A stretch of DNA of 64,000 bases from Deinococcus ficus (GTDB lineage: Bacteria; Deinococcota; Deinococci; Deinococcales; Deinococcaceae): positions 247,737 to 311,736 of the forward strand of contig NZ_CP021084.1 of the NCBI RefSeq assembly GCF_003444775.1, given 5' to 3'. The notes below the pieces were generated by a model, which did no database searches, was not told the origin of the DNA, and saw only the letters and a list, made by a program, of their open reading frames with translations. The position numbers were made by a program, and so were the translations under genes. Shown piece after piece: positions 32,795 to 42,664 of this stretch (its first letter is position 1; the number at the start of each line of letters is the position of its first letter).

Positions 32795-32888
32795 GCGGGC
32801 ATGGTAGGTCCCGCCGCGCGCCGGCGCAGGGGCAATTGACTGGGCCCCTGCACCCCACAATCACCCGCTTGCCACTGACACTTCAAGA

Positions 32889-33152
32889 ATGAATGAAGGT
32901 CTGGTTCCGCTGATGATGCTCGCGCTGCTGTTCAGCCTCACCGGCGGGAGCGTCGTCGCCCGCCGCCCCCCGCAGCGCAATGCCGGCCTCACGGCCATGC
33001 TGCTCTTCCAGCTGCTCGGCAGCGTCACGCAGCACCTCTCCCCCGATCCCGGCCTGTACGCCCTGCTGACCGTGCACCTGGGCGTCATCGCCGTCCACGG
33101 CATCCTGGCCCTGCTCCAGCCGTCCCAGGACTCGACCCCCGAGCCGCTCTGA
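32889..33152 (+). CDS. Small membrane protein, 87 aa
   Basis: Two to three hydrophobic helices (LVPLMMLALLFSLTGGSVVA, LTAMLLFQLLGSV, LLTVHLGVIAVHGILALL) with short loops. Divergent from the secreted protein gene across a 94-bp gap. No ribosome binding site. Function unknown. Confidence 0.55.
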   Translation: MNEGLVPLMMLALLFSLTGGSVVARRPPQRNAGLTAMLLFQLLGSVTQHLSPDPGLYALLTVHLGVIAVHGILALLQPSQDSTPEPL

Positions 33153-33223
33153 GCCGGGCAGGCGTGCACGCTAGCCCCGCCTGGCCCCACCTGCCGGCCG
33201 GGACGCGCTGCGCACCCCCTCTC

Positions 33224-33240
33224 ACCCGGCGCGGCCGGGT
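33224..33240 (+). repeat. Intergenic hairpin of the CTCACCC...GGGT type
   Basis: ACCCGGC-gcg-GCCGGGT preceded by CTC, in the 200-bp gap before the GHKL-zincin gene. One of the recurrent short hairpins. Confidence 0.4.
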
Positions 33241-33356
33241 CGGTGACCTCCTGGAGCCTCCCACAGACTCCCGGCCCTGACTGAAGTGCCCCTACCGCCC
33301 CCTGAGCCTCACGGTTCAGGGGGCCAACTCCTGCCACCCCACACCCCGAGGACCCC

Positions 33357-35066
33357 ATGACCCTGACCGAACCTCCCGTCACCCTCCAGCCCTTCACCAT
33401 CGCCACGGCCCTGCTCAAGAAGCTCGTCACGCACCAGGCCACCACCATCGAACGGGCGATCGCCGAGGCCGTCATGAACGCCGTGGACGCCGGTGCGAGC
33501 GCCGTGGACGTCGACCTCAGCCCGACGGAACTTCACATCCGCGACAACGGCCGCGGCCTCACACAGAAAGAGGAGATCGAGAAATACTTCGCCGTGTTCG
33601 GCTTCGACCACGACACGGCCGACGAGCAGGGCAAACGCCAGTACGGCGAGTTCGGCATGGGCCGCGCGCAGCTGTTCAAGTTCGGCCGCGTCACCTGGCG
33701 CACCGGCCACCACAAACTCACCGTCGACATCCACGCCCACGGCATGGCGTACACCCACGAGGAGCGCCCGCGTTTCCAGCCGGGCGTGCACATTCACGTG
33801 GTGTTCAACGAGGCCGACCACATCACGAAGAACTTCGACGGGCACCTCAAGGCCCTGCGGACGCACTTCCAGTTCCTGGACACGCCGGTCACCGTCAACG
33901 GCCAGCCCTGCCGCGTCACCATGGACTGGGACGACGAGGACGACCTCGCGTACTACAAGGTCACCTCGCGGGGTGAGACGTTCGTGTTCAACAAGGGCGT
34001 GCTGGTGCAGTCGTTCTGGGGCAACGGCGGGTACGTGCTGAGCAAGGTGCCGCTGCAGGTGAACATCACCCGCACCGCAGTCCTGCCCGTCCACCTCGAC
34101 CGGATCCGGGCGAAAATCAGCCGGATTGCCGCCCGGCAGCGCCGCGACAAGCTCAAGCTCACCGACGACGAGAAACGCCAGCTGCTCGCCGAGATGCAGT
34201 ACATGAAAGTCGACGACTGGAGCCGGCACAAGCTCGTGCACGACGTGACCGGCTCGAAGTACACCCTGATGGAGTTCGTGACGGAAGTCGAGAAGCGGCG
34301 CGTGCTGAGCATGGAGTCCATGCACGGCCGAGGCGACCCCTACGCGGACATGGCCCACCAGCACCGCCAGGCGTTCGTGCTGCAGCGCGGCATGCTGTCG
34401 GTGTACGACTGCGACTCCCTGCAGCGCTGGTTCGAGACGGTGCAGGACATCCTCCGCCTCCAGCTCAAGGACAGCCCCTTCGCCCTGAAGCAGGCGCTGG
34501 AGCAGCTCAGCCGGGTCACCGTGGAAGGCGACATCCAGAAGGCCGTGCCGAAACTGAACGTCGATCACGTCCTGGTGGAGCGCAGCAAATGGACGCCGTT
34601 CGAACGCCTGGTGATGCGGGCGCTGAACACCCCCAGCGCGCACTGGGAGTCGGCGGTGAGCCAGGCGCTCCGCGCGCAGGGGGACCGGACGACCCTGAAC
34701 AAACGCGAGCTGGTCCTCGGGGAGTCCGCCACCGCCGCCGGCTGGACGGACGGACGCTCCTTCATCGCGATCGAGCGCCGGCAACTCAAGCAGGCGAAAG
34801 AAGGCCTGCCCGGGTTCGTCGCCCTGGGCGCCCTGATCCTGCACGAGTACACCCACCGCGGCGACTCGAAATCCGCCCTGCACGACGCGGACTTCTACCA
34901 GACGTTCCACGACGCGGCCATGCGGCTGAAGTTCGGCCAGGCCGTCGAAAAAGCCCACGCGACCTACCTCCGCTACAAGGACGAGCCCGCGTACGCGGCC
35001 GGGAAGAAAGGAAAAGGTCAGGCGGCGGAACCTGAACCGGACGCGGCGGAGGGCGAAGGCGACTGA
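33357..35066 (+). CDS. GHKL (HSP90-like) ATPase fused to an HEYTH metalloprotease-like domain
   Basis: A 569-residue soluble protein. The N-terminal Bergerat ATP-binding fold is complete: N-box EAVMNAVDAG (E38, N41), G1 box DNGRG (63-67) and G2 box GEFGMGRAQLF (97-107), as in MutL, Hsp90 and MORC proteins. A middle region near 210-245 resembles their second domain. The C-terminal part carries LILHEYTHRGD (HExxH at 496-500) and H509 in LHDADF, the pattern of zinc metallopeptidases. An ATP-driven clamp joined to a protease suggests substrate remodelling or a conflict system. Strong terminator follows; it is a single-gene unit. ATG 33357 (after GAGGACCCC) is favoured. Protease activity is inference. 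Confidence 0.75.
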   Translation: MTLTEPPVTLQPFTIATALLKKLVTHQATTIERAIAEAVMNAVDAGASAVDVDLSPTELHIRDNGRGLTQKEEIEKYFAVFGFDHDTADEQGKRQYGEFGMGRAQLFKFGRVTWRTGHHKLTVDIHAHGMAYTHEERPRFQPGVHIHVVFNEADHITKNFDGHLKALRTHFQFLDTPVTVNGQPCRVTMDWDDEDDLAYYKVTSRGETFVFNKGVLVQSFWGNGGYVLSKVPLQVNITRTAVLPVHLDRIRAKISRIAARQRRDKLKLTDDEKRQLLAEMQYMKVDDWSRHKLVHDVTGSKYTLMEFVTEVEKRRVLSMESMHGRGDPYADMAHQHRQAFVLQRGMLSVYDCDSLQRWFETVQDILRLQLKDSPFALKQALEQLSRVTVEGDIQKAVPKLNVDHVLVERSKWTPFERLVMRALNTPSAHWESAVSQALRAQGDRTTLNKRELVLGESATAAGWTDGRSFIAIERRQLKQAKEGLPGFVALGALILHEYTHRGDSKSALHDADFYQTFHDAAMRLKFGQAVEKAHATYLRYKDEPAYAAGKKGKGQAAEPEPDAAEGEGD

Positions 35067-35072
35067 GGTGAA

Positions 35073-35102
35073 AGGCTCCAGGTGATTCCTGGAGCCTCTT
35101 TC
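35073..35102. terminator. Rho-independent terminator, possibly bidirectional
   Basis: Perfect 10-bp arms AGGCTCCAGG and CCTGGAGCCT with a 5-base loop, followed by CTTT. Sits between the convergent GHKL-zincin gene and the 35119-35826 gene. Confidence 0.8.
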
Positions 35103-35118
35103 ATGACCTTCTGGGGCT

Positions 35119-35826
35119 TCACAACGCCGCGTCCTCCGGCCAGGGCTCAAGGTCCAGGGGCGTGGGCAGCAGCGCCCCGTCCACAGGCTGCAGGGTCGCG
35201 CCGACCAGACGGTACGGACCCTGCCCCCCCTGCGCGTCGAGGGCCTGGCGCTCCACGGTGAAGCGGTACTCGTGCTCCCCGGCCGACAGGCTCGCTTTGT
35301 GCGTCAGGTGCACGGTGCGGCCGGCCAGCGGCTGGAACTCCAGGTCCAGCTGGTAATGGTCCGCCGCGTCGATCACGCCCCAGAAGGTCAGGTGCACCCC
35401 GCCCGGACGTGGACCGGAGAACTCCACCGTTCCGCCGCGCACGGCCAGCGGCACGACGCGATAGTCAAACGCCGTCTGGACGCGGCGCCCGCCGGACCCC
35501 GCGCGCACGGTCACGGTGTGCTGACCCGGCGCGGTGGTGGGCAGCGCCAGGTGCCACACGCGCAGCACGGCCGATTCGGACACGGCCGTCCACCAGGAGT
35601 CGTCCAGGTCCTCGGTCCCGACGGTCGCCTGGACCTCCGCGCGCCCGACAAGGCTCACCTCCACCACCAGATCGCTGCCTTCAAGCACCACCGGCACGCC
35701 CTGCACCTCCGCCGTGGCGTCCGGGAGCACCTGCAGCGCCAGCGGCTGACGGCGCGCACGCCAGGCGGCCACAGCGGCCATCACGGCCGCGAGCAGCAGC
35801 CCCAGCATCCACCACTCCAGCTTCAC
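35119..35826 (-). CDS. Membrane-anchored hypothetical protein, 235 aa
   Basis: One N-terminal transmembrane helix (MLGLLLAAVMAAVAAWRA) then about 205 residues that read as beta-sandwich modules (VVLEGSDLVVEVSLVG..., HTVTVRAGSGGRRVQTAFDYRVV). This is the shape of an envelope protein facing outward. Start is GTG 35826 with GAGGAGG six bases before. It may be co-transcribed with the DUF4388 gene upstream (75-bp gap). Function unknown. Confidence 0.6.
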   Translation of the reverse strand: MKLEWWMLGLLLAAVMAAVAAWRARRQPLALQVLPDATAEVQGVPVVLEGSDLVVEVSLVGRAEVQATVGTEDLDDSWWTAVSESAVLRVWHLALPTTAPGQHTVTVRAGSGGRRVQTAFDYRVVPLAVRGGTVEFSGPRPGGVHLTFWGVIDAADHYQLDLEFQPLAGRTVHLTHKASLSAGEHEYRFTVERQALDAQGGQGPYRLVGATLQPVDGALLPTPLDLEPWPEDAAL

Positions 35827-35901
35827 GCAGTCCTCCTCGGTCGGCCGGTGCCGTGCGCACTCGGCAGGCCTCTCAGGTCAGGCACCCGGGTCCACCGCCG
35901 G

Positions 35902-36630
35902 TCAGGCGTGCCCCGCCAGAACCCCACCGGACCGGGTGGCCACGTCGGCTTCCCACGTGAGGTCGCGGATGACCCACCCACACCCCGGAAAGCGCCAGCC
36001 GGAGTTGATCTGTCCCACCACGTACTCCCGGACCCGTGCCGGGTGGAAGCCCAGCTTCAGCAGGTCACCGAAACTGACCGTGCCGTCCAGGTGCCGGGTC
36101 ATGTCGTCATGCAGCTCCCCGTCGTGCGGCAGGCGGTAACTCAGCCAACTGCGCCGCTCCAGCGGCCGGGCCTGACCGGCCTGCACCGCGACCGCCATGT
36201 CACTGGCGACGTCCAGCAGGGGCCGGCCGGTGCGCAGGGCGATCTCGCGCACGCTCAGCGCCTCCCCGCCGAGCAAGGCAGTGGAGCCTTCGAACACGAC
36301 GCTCGGGGACCCGATCTGCGGACGCACCACCTCCCACTCGTCGCAGACGCGGGCCCACTCGGTGATCACCGCGTCGAAAAAGCCCAGCGGTTCCCCCTCC
36401 ACGTCGCCTTTGACGAAGTGGAAGTGCCCGACGTTCGGGTCCAGCGGGGTGGTCTGCACCGCCTCCAGCCCCGTCCAGTCCAGGACGCACCCGTCGATGA
36501 GCTCGCCGCTCGACAGGGTCATGGTCATGGGCACGTCACTGTTGACGTGGAGCACGCCGGAATGCTTGTTTTCCCGCAGGAGCATCAGGATCGAGATCAG
36601 GGAAACGTCCGACAGGGGGCCCTTAAACAT
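35902..36630 (-). CDS. DUF4388 (PATAN-like) domain protein
   Basis: The first 95 residues match DUF4388/PATAN: MFKGPLSDVSLISILMLLRENKHSGVLHV, then LSSGELIDGCV and HFHFVKGD. Such domains are adaptors in bacterial signalling, often with GTPases or kinases. The C-terminal 140 residues include a helical segment (ALSVREIALRTGRPLLDVASDMAVAVQAG) resembling a winged-helix and are otherwise unknown. 242 residues, cytosolic. The downstream gene on the same strand is a membrane-anchored protein, perhaps a partner. Confidence 0.75.
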   Translation of the reverse strand: MFKGPLSDVSLISILMLLRENKHSGVLHVNSDVPMTMTLSSGELIDGCVLDWTGLEAVQTTPLDPNVGHFHFVKGDVEGEPLGFFDAVITEWARVCDEWEVVRPQIGSPSVVFEGSTALLGGEALSVREIALRTGRPLLDVASDMAVAVQAGQARPLERRSWLSYRLPHDGELHDDMTRHLDGTVSFGDLLKLGFHPARVREYVVGQINSGWRFPGCGWVIRDLTWEADVATRSGGVLAGHA

Positions 36631-36816
36631 ACTTCCAGAGTAGGTACGTCCGGGTGAACGTGGAAATCACCGCGGACTGGCGTGGACGCATGAAGCCGAC
36701 ACGGGAGGCCGGCCGCGTACGCCTGCAGGTGAACCCCACTCTCCCGGCGACGCAGAGCGCGTGCCCATCGCGCTTGCCGCGTGATCACAAGATCCCCGTG
36801 ATCCGCCGCCGACGGC

Positions 36817-36854
36817 AAGGGGTAGCGGGAGGATTCCTCCCGCTGCCCCTTCAG
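36817..36854 (-). terminator. Imperfect hairpin, probable terminator
   Basis: GGGGTAGCGGGAGGA faces TCCTCCCGCTGCCCC with one mismatch. It lies 55 bp beyond the stop of the 36910-38205 gene on the minus strand. Only a short T run follows. Confidence 0.5.
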
Positions 36855-36909
36855 TTGAGGTTCACCGGCCCCGGCCAGTGAGACCAGGTCAAGGATCAGC
36901 CCACGTCCG

Positions 36910-38205
36910 TCAATTGAAGTACTCCAACGTTTCATAGGCCACGGACACTTCCTTCAGGTTCGACTTCAGTGCCCCCCGGGCTTCCTGGAACATGCGAAGT
37001 ACCGTCGGGTTGCCGTACCGGTCAGGCTGTTCCTTCTTCGTCACGTACACGCTTGTGTCCGATAGGAACGTGGACTCGTACCGCTCCTCAGTGGGGGTAA
37101 TCGTCGTTTTGGTCACGTAAACCGGGTCTGCCGTGGTCCGGCCACGCAGGACCGCCCCGGCATATGTCCAGGTCTTGATCGACCACTCCTTCGGAGTGGT
37201 TTGCTCAGACCGGATCATCCGTCCCTCACTGTCCTGCAGGAAGTACTCCTTCTTCACGACGGCGCCTCCCGTTGTGGTGGTGGCCGCAAAGCCATTTGGG
37301 AAGGCCTCGTACCGCGTCGCCTCAACCAGCTGGTTCTGGCTATTCGTGGTCGTGCCTGCTGTCAGCACACCATTCACGTACGCGAACGAGATCTTCGTCG
37401 TCTTTCCGCCAAATTTGTCAGTTCGCTCCACCAGCCGCCCATCCTGGAACCGGTAGCGGGTTTCCGAGATCGGCTTTCCTGCCTCATCGGAGCGAACATA
37501 CGCCACTGCCCGACCCTCACGGTCGAAGGTGGTCACAGCCGATCCTGACAGCGTCTCGATTCGTTTTCCGCCGGCTTCCGTCACGTCCATCATGCGCGTC
37601 TTTTGCACCTGGACTGGACCTTTCAGGCCCCGCGACGTCACGGTGACGAACTGCGCGGTTAACGGGCCAGTCCGCGTACGGGGCGCCTTGGCATTCAACA
37701 GTGAGGCCAGGGTCGCACCTGGAATCTTCATCAAGGTGGACGCATTGAATGTCGCAGCTGGCTTCCCGGCAGGTGCGGAGGCAAGCGTCCGGTTCGGATC
37801 GAGTTTCCGGCTGCCGTTGGTTTTCTTCATCCAGCTCACCGTCACTTCGCCCGTCGAAGCAAAGTAGCTGATCAGGTAGAAGTCCCCGTCGGAGAGTTCA
37901 AGAGTCGCTGAAGTCAGTCCACTCGAGTGATCCCACGGGGAACGAGTTCGCGCAGGAAGACTGACAGCTTTGCTTGACGACACTGCGCCCATCCAGGCCT
38001 GCTGGAACTCCTGAGGGGAGAGGTCACTCTTCGAACAGAGGATGTCGAAATTCAGGTTCTTCAGCGTCGACACGGGGCAGGTCACCGGAGTCATCTTCAT
38101 GGCCCGCATCACCTGCGTCACATGCGTGTGCCTCTGTTCGAGGGTCGCGGCGAGGCTCCCGCCAAGGAGAAGAGCAGTCAGGGGGACGGCGCGGCTGATG
38201 TTCAT
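36910..38205 (-). CDS. Secreted protein with YD/RHS-like beta repeats, 431 aa
   Basis: Signal peptide MNISRAVPLTALLLGGSLAA, two cysteines in the first mature 60 residues (TCPVST, DILCSK), a linker, then from about residue 210 a series of strand-turn units such as VTTFDREGRAVAYVRS, TRYRFQDGRLVERTDKFG and EYFLQDSEGRMIRSEQ that resemble YD or RHS-type repeats without the RHS core. Exported, probably outer-envelope. ATG 38205 has AGAGG upstream. Less GC-rich than neighbours. Function unknown. Confidence 0.6.
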   Translation of the reverse strand: MNISRAVPLTALLLGGSLAATLEQRHTHVTQVMRAMKMTPVTCPVSTLKNLNFDILCSKSDLSPQEFQQAWMGAVSSSKAVSLPARTRSPWDHSSGLTSATLELSDGDFYLISYFASTGEVTVSWMKKTNGSRKLDPNRTLASAPAGKPAATFNASTLMKIPGATLASLLNAKAPRTRTGPLTAQFVTVTSRGLKGPVQVQKTRMMDVTEAGGKRIETLSGSAVTTFDREGRAVAYVRSDEAGKPISETRYRFQDGRLVERTDKFGGKTTKISFAYVNGVLTAGTTTNSQNQLVEATRYEAFPNGFAATTTTGGAVVKKEYFLQDSEGRMIRSEQTTPKEWSIKTWTYAGAVLRGRTTADPVYVTKTTITPTEERYESTFLSDTSVYVTKKEQPDRYGNPTVLRMFQEARGALKSNLKEVSVAYETLEYFN

Positions 38206-38413
38206 GTTGACCTCTGAAAGGGTGAAGTGGGGGGCGGTGGCCGGGCTGTTCGGTTCGGCGTTCTTGGAGTCCGTGCGGTGGACGCGTGAAAGGCCTGTGA
38301 GGGTGAAACGATGCGGTGGGGGGGGTGGGCATTTCAGAGGGCATGGCAATGGGGGCAGCTGGATAATGGCTTGTGTGACGCAGCCTGCCCCGACGAAAGA
38401 TGAGCCCGCCGCC

Positions 38414-38998
38414 ATGGATCCTGTTCGCCTGGTTCGCGATGTCAGCGTGACCCTGGAAGGACTCCTGGCCGAGCTCGGGGCTGAAGGCAACGGTCTGGGG
38501 GAAAAGGCGAGGAGCCTCCCGGACTTGCCGGACACCACGCAGCAGCAGATCCGCCGAATAGCCTATCTCCGCAACCGCGTCATGCATGACGGTTTTGACC
38601 CACCGCCGCACGACCTCGAGCAGTACCTTGACGATGCGCGCCGCGCGCGGTCGACCCTGTCCACGCTCGCTGGCAGGCCGGAGCATGGCACTGCCGCCGC
38701 CGTCAGGCCGGAAGCGTCCTCGGAATTCAGCCGAAAGGCGGTACGCGGCATGCGGGTCATGACGTTGGTCGTGAGCATCGTCGTCATGGTGAGTCTGTAC
38801 AGGGACGGCTTAAACCTTCTCCACTACTACCCGGAAGTTGCCTGGCCGTATTACGGGGGCGTCGGCGGCCTCCTGCTGCTTGAAGCCCTGATCACCTTGA
38901 GCCGGATGGATCACCCGCTGGTCGGCGGTGTGGCGAATGCCCTCGCAGCTGCAAACCTCCTGGCAGCGCTGTACTTCGCGTCCAGCCAGCTGCTCTGA
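38414..38998 (+). CDS. HEPN-like membrane protein, 194 aa
   Basis: The first 85 residues are helical and carry QQQIRRIAYLRNRVMHDGFDP, in which RNRVMH is the RNxxxH motif of HEPN domains (often RNases or RNA-binding). After a linker come about three transmembrane helices (MTLVVSIVVMVSLY, YYGGVGGLLLLEALITL, ALAAANLLAALYFASS). A membrane-bound HEPN protein would be unusual. HEPN assignment rests on the motif and the surrounding helices only; DUF4145-like proteins share it. Start could be ATG 38366 instead; a GATAAT box precedes at 38362-38367. Confidence 0.5.
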   Translation: MDPVRLVRDVSVTLEGLLAELGAEGNGLGEKARSLPDLPDTTQQQIRRIAYLRNRVMHDGFDPPPHDLEQYLDDARRARSTLSTLAGRPEHGTAAAVRPEASSEFSRKAVRGMRVMTLVVSIVVMVSLYRDGLNLLHYYPEVAWPYYGGVGGLLLLEALITLSRMDHPLVGGVANALAAANLLAALYFASSQLL

Positions 38999-39079
38999 CC
39001 GGCAAGGTCGCCGGCGTTGCACCCGGGCGCAGACGTCCCGTCGTCCGCGCGGGTGGGGGAAAGCTGCCAGACTGAACGC

Positions 39080-39442
39080 ATGATCACCGTGATCGGGCAC
39101 CTGACCGGAACTGACGCGCGAACGCTGGCCCAGGGCCTGCGGGACATCGCCACCTACGTCTCGAGCGGCGGTGCGGACGCGCCGTCCGGGTCGGGGTACG
39201 CCATCACTGAGATGCAGGTCCAGGCTGGACCGCTCAGTGACGAGGCGATCGGGGCGTACGAGGCGGCGTTCCGGAGCGGGCGCGCCAGCACGCAGCTGCT
39301 CCTGGTGCTCGAGAGCGAGACGGGGGATGACGTGAACGAGGCGCTGGATCTCCTCGCGGAGGACCTGGACACGGGGGAATACGACATGACCGGCCGCCAG
39401 GGCCCCGGCTGGCAGGCGCGGTTCTGCGAACTCAACCTCTGA
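39080..39442 (+). CDS. Hypothetical protein, 120 aa
   Basis: Small soluble acidic protein with alternating helix and strand; no motif recognised. ATG 39080 is closely preceded by CAGACT, a poor -10 candidate, and has no ribosome binding site. A further unknown gene follows in the same direction. Confidence 0.5.
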   Translation: MITVIGHLTGTDARTLAQGLRDIATYVSSGGADAPSGSGYAITEMQVQAGPLSDEAIGAYEAAFRSGRASTQLLLVLESETGDDVNEALDLLAEDLDTGEYDMTGRQGPGWQARFCELNL

Positions 39443-39520
39443 GGACCGGACCGGGGGCGAGGTGCGGCTGGGCGCTGCGTTCACCCACCTGCAACCTACG
39501 CTGAGCGTCAGGAGACCCCC

Positions 39521-40186
39521 ATGACCCAGGAACCCACGCTCAGCTACTTCGGCAGCCTGACCCTCAAGAACGGACACCTCCACCTGCTGCACAACTCCGA
39601 CCTGCCCGCCTACTACAGTTCCTTCCACCCGAAAACCCACGCCCTGGTGTGCGGCACCTCCATCTCCATGAAGACCGCCTACACCGTGCTCTACGGGGAG
39701 CGGAGCATCGAGCTCGAGGAGTTCGACCTGCCGGAGGTCATCTCCCTGCTCTCCGAGCAGTCCGACGCCTGGATCACCCTGAAGAACTCCCCGGAGATCG
39801 AAGCCACGATCCGGAACCTGCTCACGGACATCCACATCCTCAACCCCGACATGGACGTCATCTTCCGCCCTGACCCGGCCCCGCAGACGTCCGGCGCCGG
39901 CTGGACGCCTGCCCTGGGCGCCGCGCCCGTCCCGGCCCCGGCCACCCGCCCGCCTGCGGCGCTGCCGGACCTTCCCCTGGGGCGCCCTGACGCGGTCCCC
40001 GTTCCGGTGGCCGTGGGCAGCGCCGCGGCCCTGAACGCGCAGCAGCCCATTCCCCGCAGGGTCATGCTGCCCGGCGAGGCCAACCAGCGCGTCCGTCAGG
40101 CCCGCCTACAGGAGCAGCAGGAGCAGCCCCGGCCCGCTCCGGAGCGCAGCCTGTTCGGCCAGCTGCGCCGCCTCTTCGGCGGCTGA
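39521..40186 (+). CDS. Hypothetical protein, 221 aa
   Basis: The first 115 residues form a probable compact alpha/beta domain, followed by a Pro/Ala-rich linker (residues 125-185) and an amphipathic basic C-terminal helix (RSLFGQLRRLFGG). That tail could contact membrane or nucleic acid. AGGAGA lies before the ATG. No family recognised. Confidence 0.6.
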   Translation: MTQEPTLSYFGSLTLKNGHLHLLHNSDLPAYYSSFHPKTHALVCGTSISMKTAYTVLYGERSIELEEFDLPEVISLLSEQSDAWITLKNSPEIEATIRNLLTDIHILNPDMDVIFRPDPAPQTSGAGWTPALGAAPVPAPATRPPAALPDLPLGRPDAVPVPVAVGSAAALNAQQPIPRRVMLPGEANQRVRQARLQEQQEQPRPAPERSLFGQLRRLFGG

Positions 40187-40205
40187 GGCCGCCCGGCACG
40201 CACCT

Positions 40206-40246
40206 AGAGGGCCGCCCCACCAGTGATCCTGGTGGGGCGGCCCTCT
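40206..40246. terminator. Strong bidirectional hairpin terminator
   Basis: Perfect 18-bp arms AGAGGGCCGCCCCACCAG and CTGGTGGGGCGGCCCTCT around a 5-base loop, between the convergent 39521 gene and the BMP-family gene. Confidence 0.85.
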
Positions 40247-40261
40247 GGTGAGGGGGAACGG

Positions 40262-41380
<1,119 letters not shown>

Positions 41381-41495
41381 TCGTGTGCCTCCGAATTCAC
41401 CGTATGCCGCAGGTGGGTGATTTCCGGCCCCGCGCCCCGGCCTGCCCGGGCCGACCCCCAACTCACCCCGCAGGCGGGGTCCCAGTCCGGTCACC

Positions 41496-42023
41496 ATGAC
41501 CGACACGCCCCTGCGCTCCCTGATGCACGCCCTCGCCGATCACACGCAGCAGCCGGTGGTGCTGTGCGCGCCGTACCTCAACGCCATCCGGCACCCCACC
41601 CTGCTGGACCCGGCCTTGATCTGGATTGTCGGCAGCGGCCGCTACGAGCAGGAGAGCGTCGAGATGCTCGGGTGGTGCCGCGCGGCCGGCGGGGAGCGCT
41701 GGGCGCACCGGCACCACCCGGGCGTCCTGCTGGGCCTGCATGCCGGGAGCATCACCACGCTGCTCGCGCTGGCCCCCATCCCGGAAGACCGCCTCGCCGT
41801 CGACTACACCGGTCAGGTGCATGACGAGCGCAAGGTCGTCACCCGCCAGCTCGGCGCCCCGGACGCTCCGCTCTGGACGGGGGCCCTGCCCCGCGTGATC
41901 AGCCGCTACGACCTGGACCGCCACGCCACTCTCCCCGCTGCACTCTCGCTGGGCGCCGGCGCTCACCCCACCGACGAACTCATGCTCAGTCCGCAGCCGC
42001 CCTACCTCTGGCCGCTGACCTGA
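41496..42023 (+). CDS. Hypothetical protein, 175 aa
   Basis: Soluble protein with alternating helix and strand, ending in SPQPPYLWPL. No motif recognised. The short ACCCCG-cagg-CGGGGT hairpin (41465-41480) sits just before the start. It heads a long run of plus-strand unknown genes. Confidence 0.5.
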   Translation: MTDTPLRSLMHALADHTQQPVVLCAPYLNAIRHPTLLDPALIWIVGSGRYEQESVEMLGWCRAAGGERWAHRHHPGVLLGLHAGSITTLLALAPIPEDRLAVDYTGQVHDERKVVTRQLGAPDAPLWTGALPRVISRYDLDRHATLPAALSLGAGAHPTDELMLSPQPPYLWPLT

Positions 42024-42128
42024 GACGTCACGGGTGAGCGCGGTGCAGGGCACCACGCTCACGAGGACGGAGCCCTCGTCCGGCCCCGGCCGTAGACAAA
42101 GCACCAGGGCGTACCTAGGCTCAGGGGT

Positions 42129-42521
42129 ATGGAACTCATCGAGGTCCCCGGAGTGTTCAATCCCTACCAGGAGCGTCACATGGGCACGCGCTGTGACTTT
42201 CCCGTGCCGCCCACCTTCACGAACGCCCTGTTTCACGCCCTGTGCCACATGAACGACGAGACCTTCGACGGCTACATGATGGTGGCGACCGGCGACACCC
42301 CGCTGATGTTCCTCAAGCGCATGGACACCGACGACGAGCAGTACGAGCTGATCCCCTCGCAGCCGGCGATGGACGCCAACCCGGCGCTGGCCCAGGAGCT
42401 GCAGGGGCCGTTCGATGAGGCGCTGCGCCGCCTCGACCAGTACCGCGCGTACCGGCGCATGTCCGGCCATTCCGCCGGGCACCTCAGGCAGATGCTGTCC
42501 GACACGGCCGCCCTGGCCTGA
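42129..42521 (+). CDS. Hypothetical protein, 130 aa
   Basis: Soluble, methionine-rich in the middle (HMNDETFDGYMMVATGDTPLMFLKRMDTDDEQYEL), helical C-terminus. TAGGCT (42116-42121) lies seven bases before the ATG, suggesting a leaderless mRNA. No family recognised. Confidence 0.55.
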   Translation: MELIEVPGVFNPYQERHMGTRCDFPVPPTFTNALFHALCHMNDETFDGYMMVATGDTPLMFLKRMDTDDEQYELIPSQPAMDANPALAQELQGPFDEALRRLDQYRAYRRMSGHSAGHLRQMLSDTAALA

Positions 42522-42551
42522 CCGCCGCGCGACGCCATCCGGACCTCCTTT

Positions 42552-42573
42552 CACCCTGGCCGCGGCCAGGGTG
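42552..42573 (+). repeat. Intergenic hairpin of the TTTCACCC...GGGTG type
   Basis: Perfect 10-bp arms CACCCTGGCC and GGCCAGGGTG with a 2-base centre, preceded by CTTT. No T tract follows, so it is at best a weak terminator for the 42129 gene. Confidence 0.5.
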
Positions 42574-42664
42574 ACTTCGTTGTGCGGTGGTTCCGCGCCA
42601 GAACGCGCGGCGCGGCCACTGACGGTCAACACCACCCACACGTCCCGAACACTGGAGAGCACGT

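Noticed and set aside
33309..35150. 613-codon open frame on the minus strand opposite the GHKL-zincin gene
   Set aside because: It mirrors the plus-strand gene, has a Val/Arg/Gln/His-rich composition typical of GC-rich antisense frames and no family resemblance.
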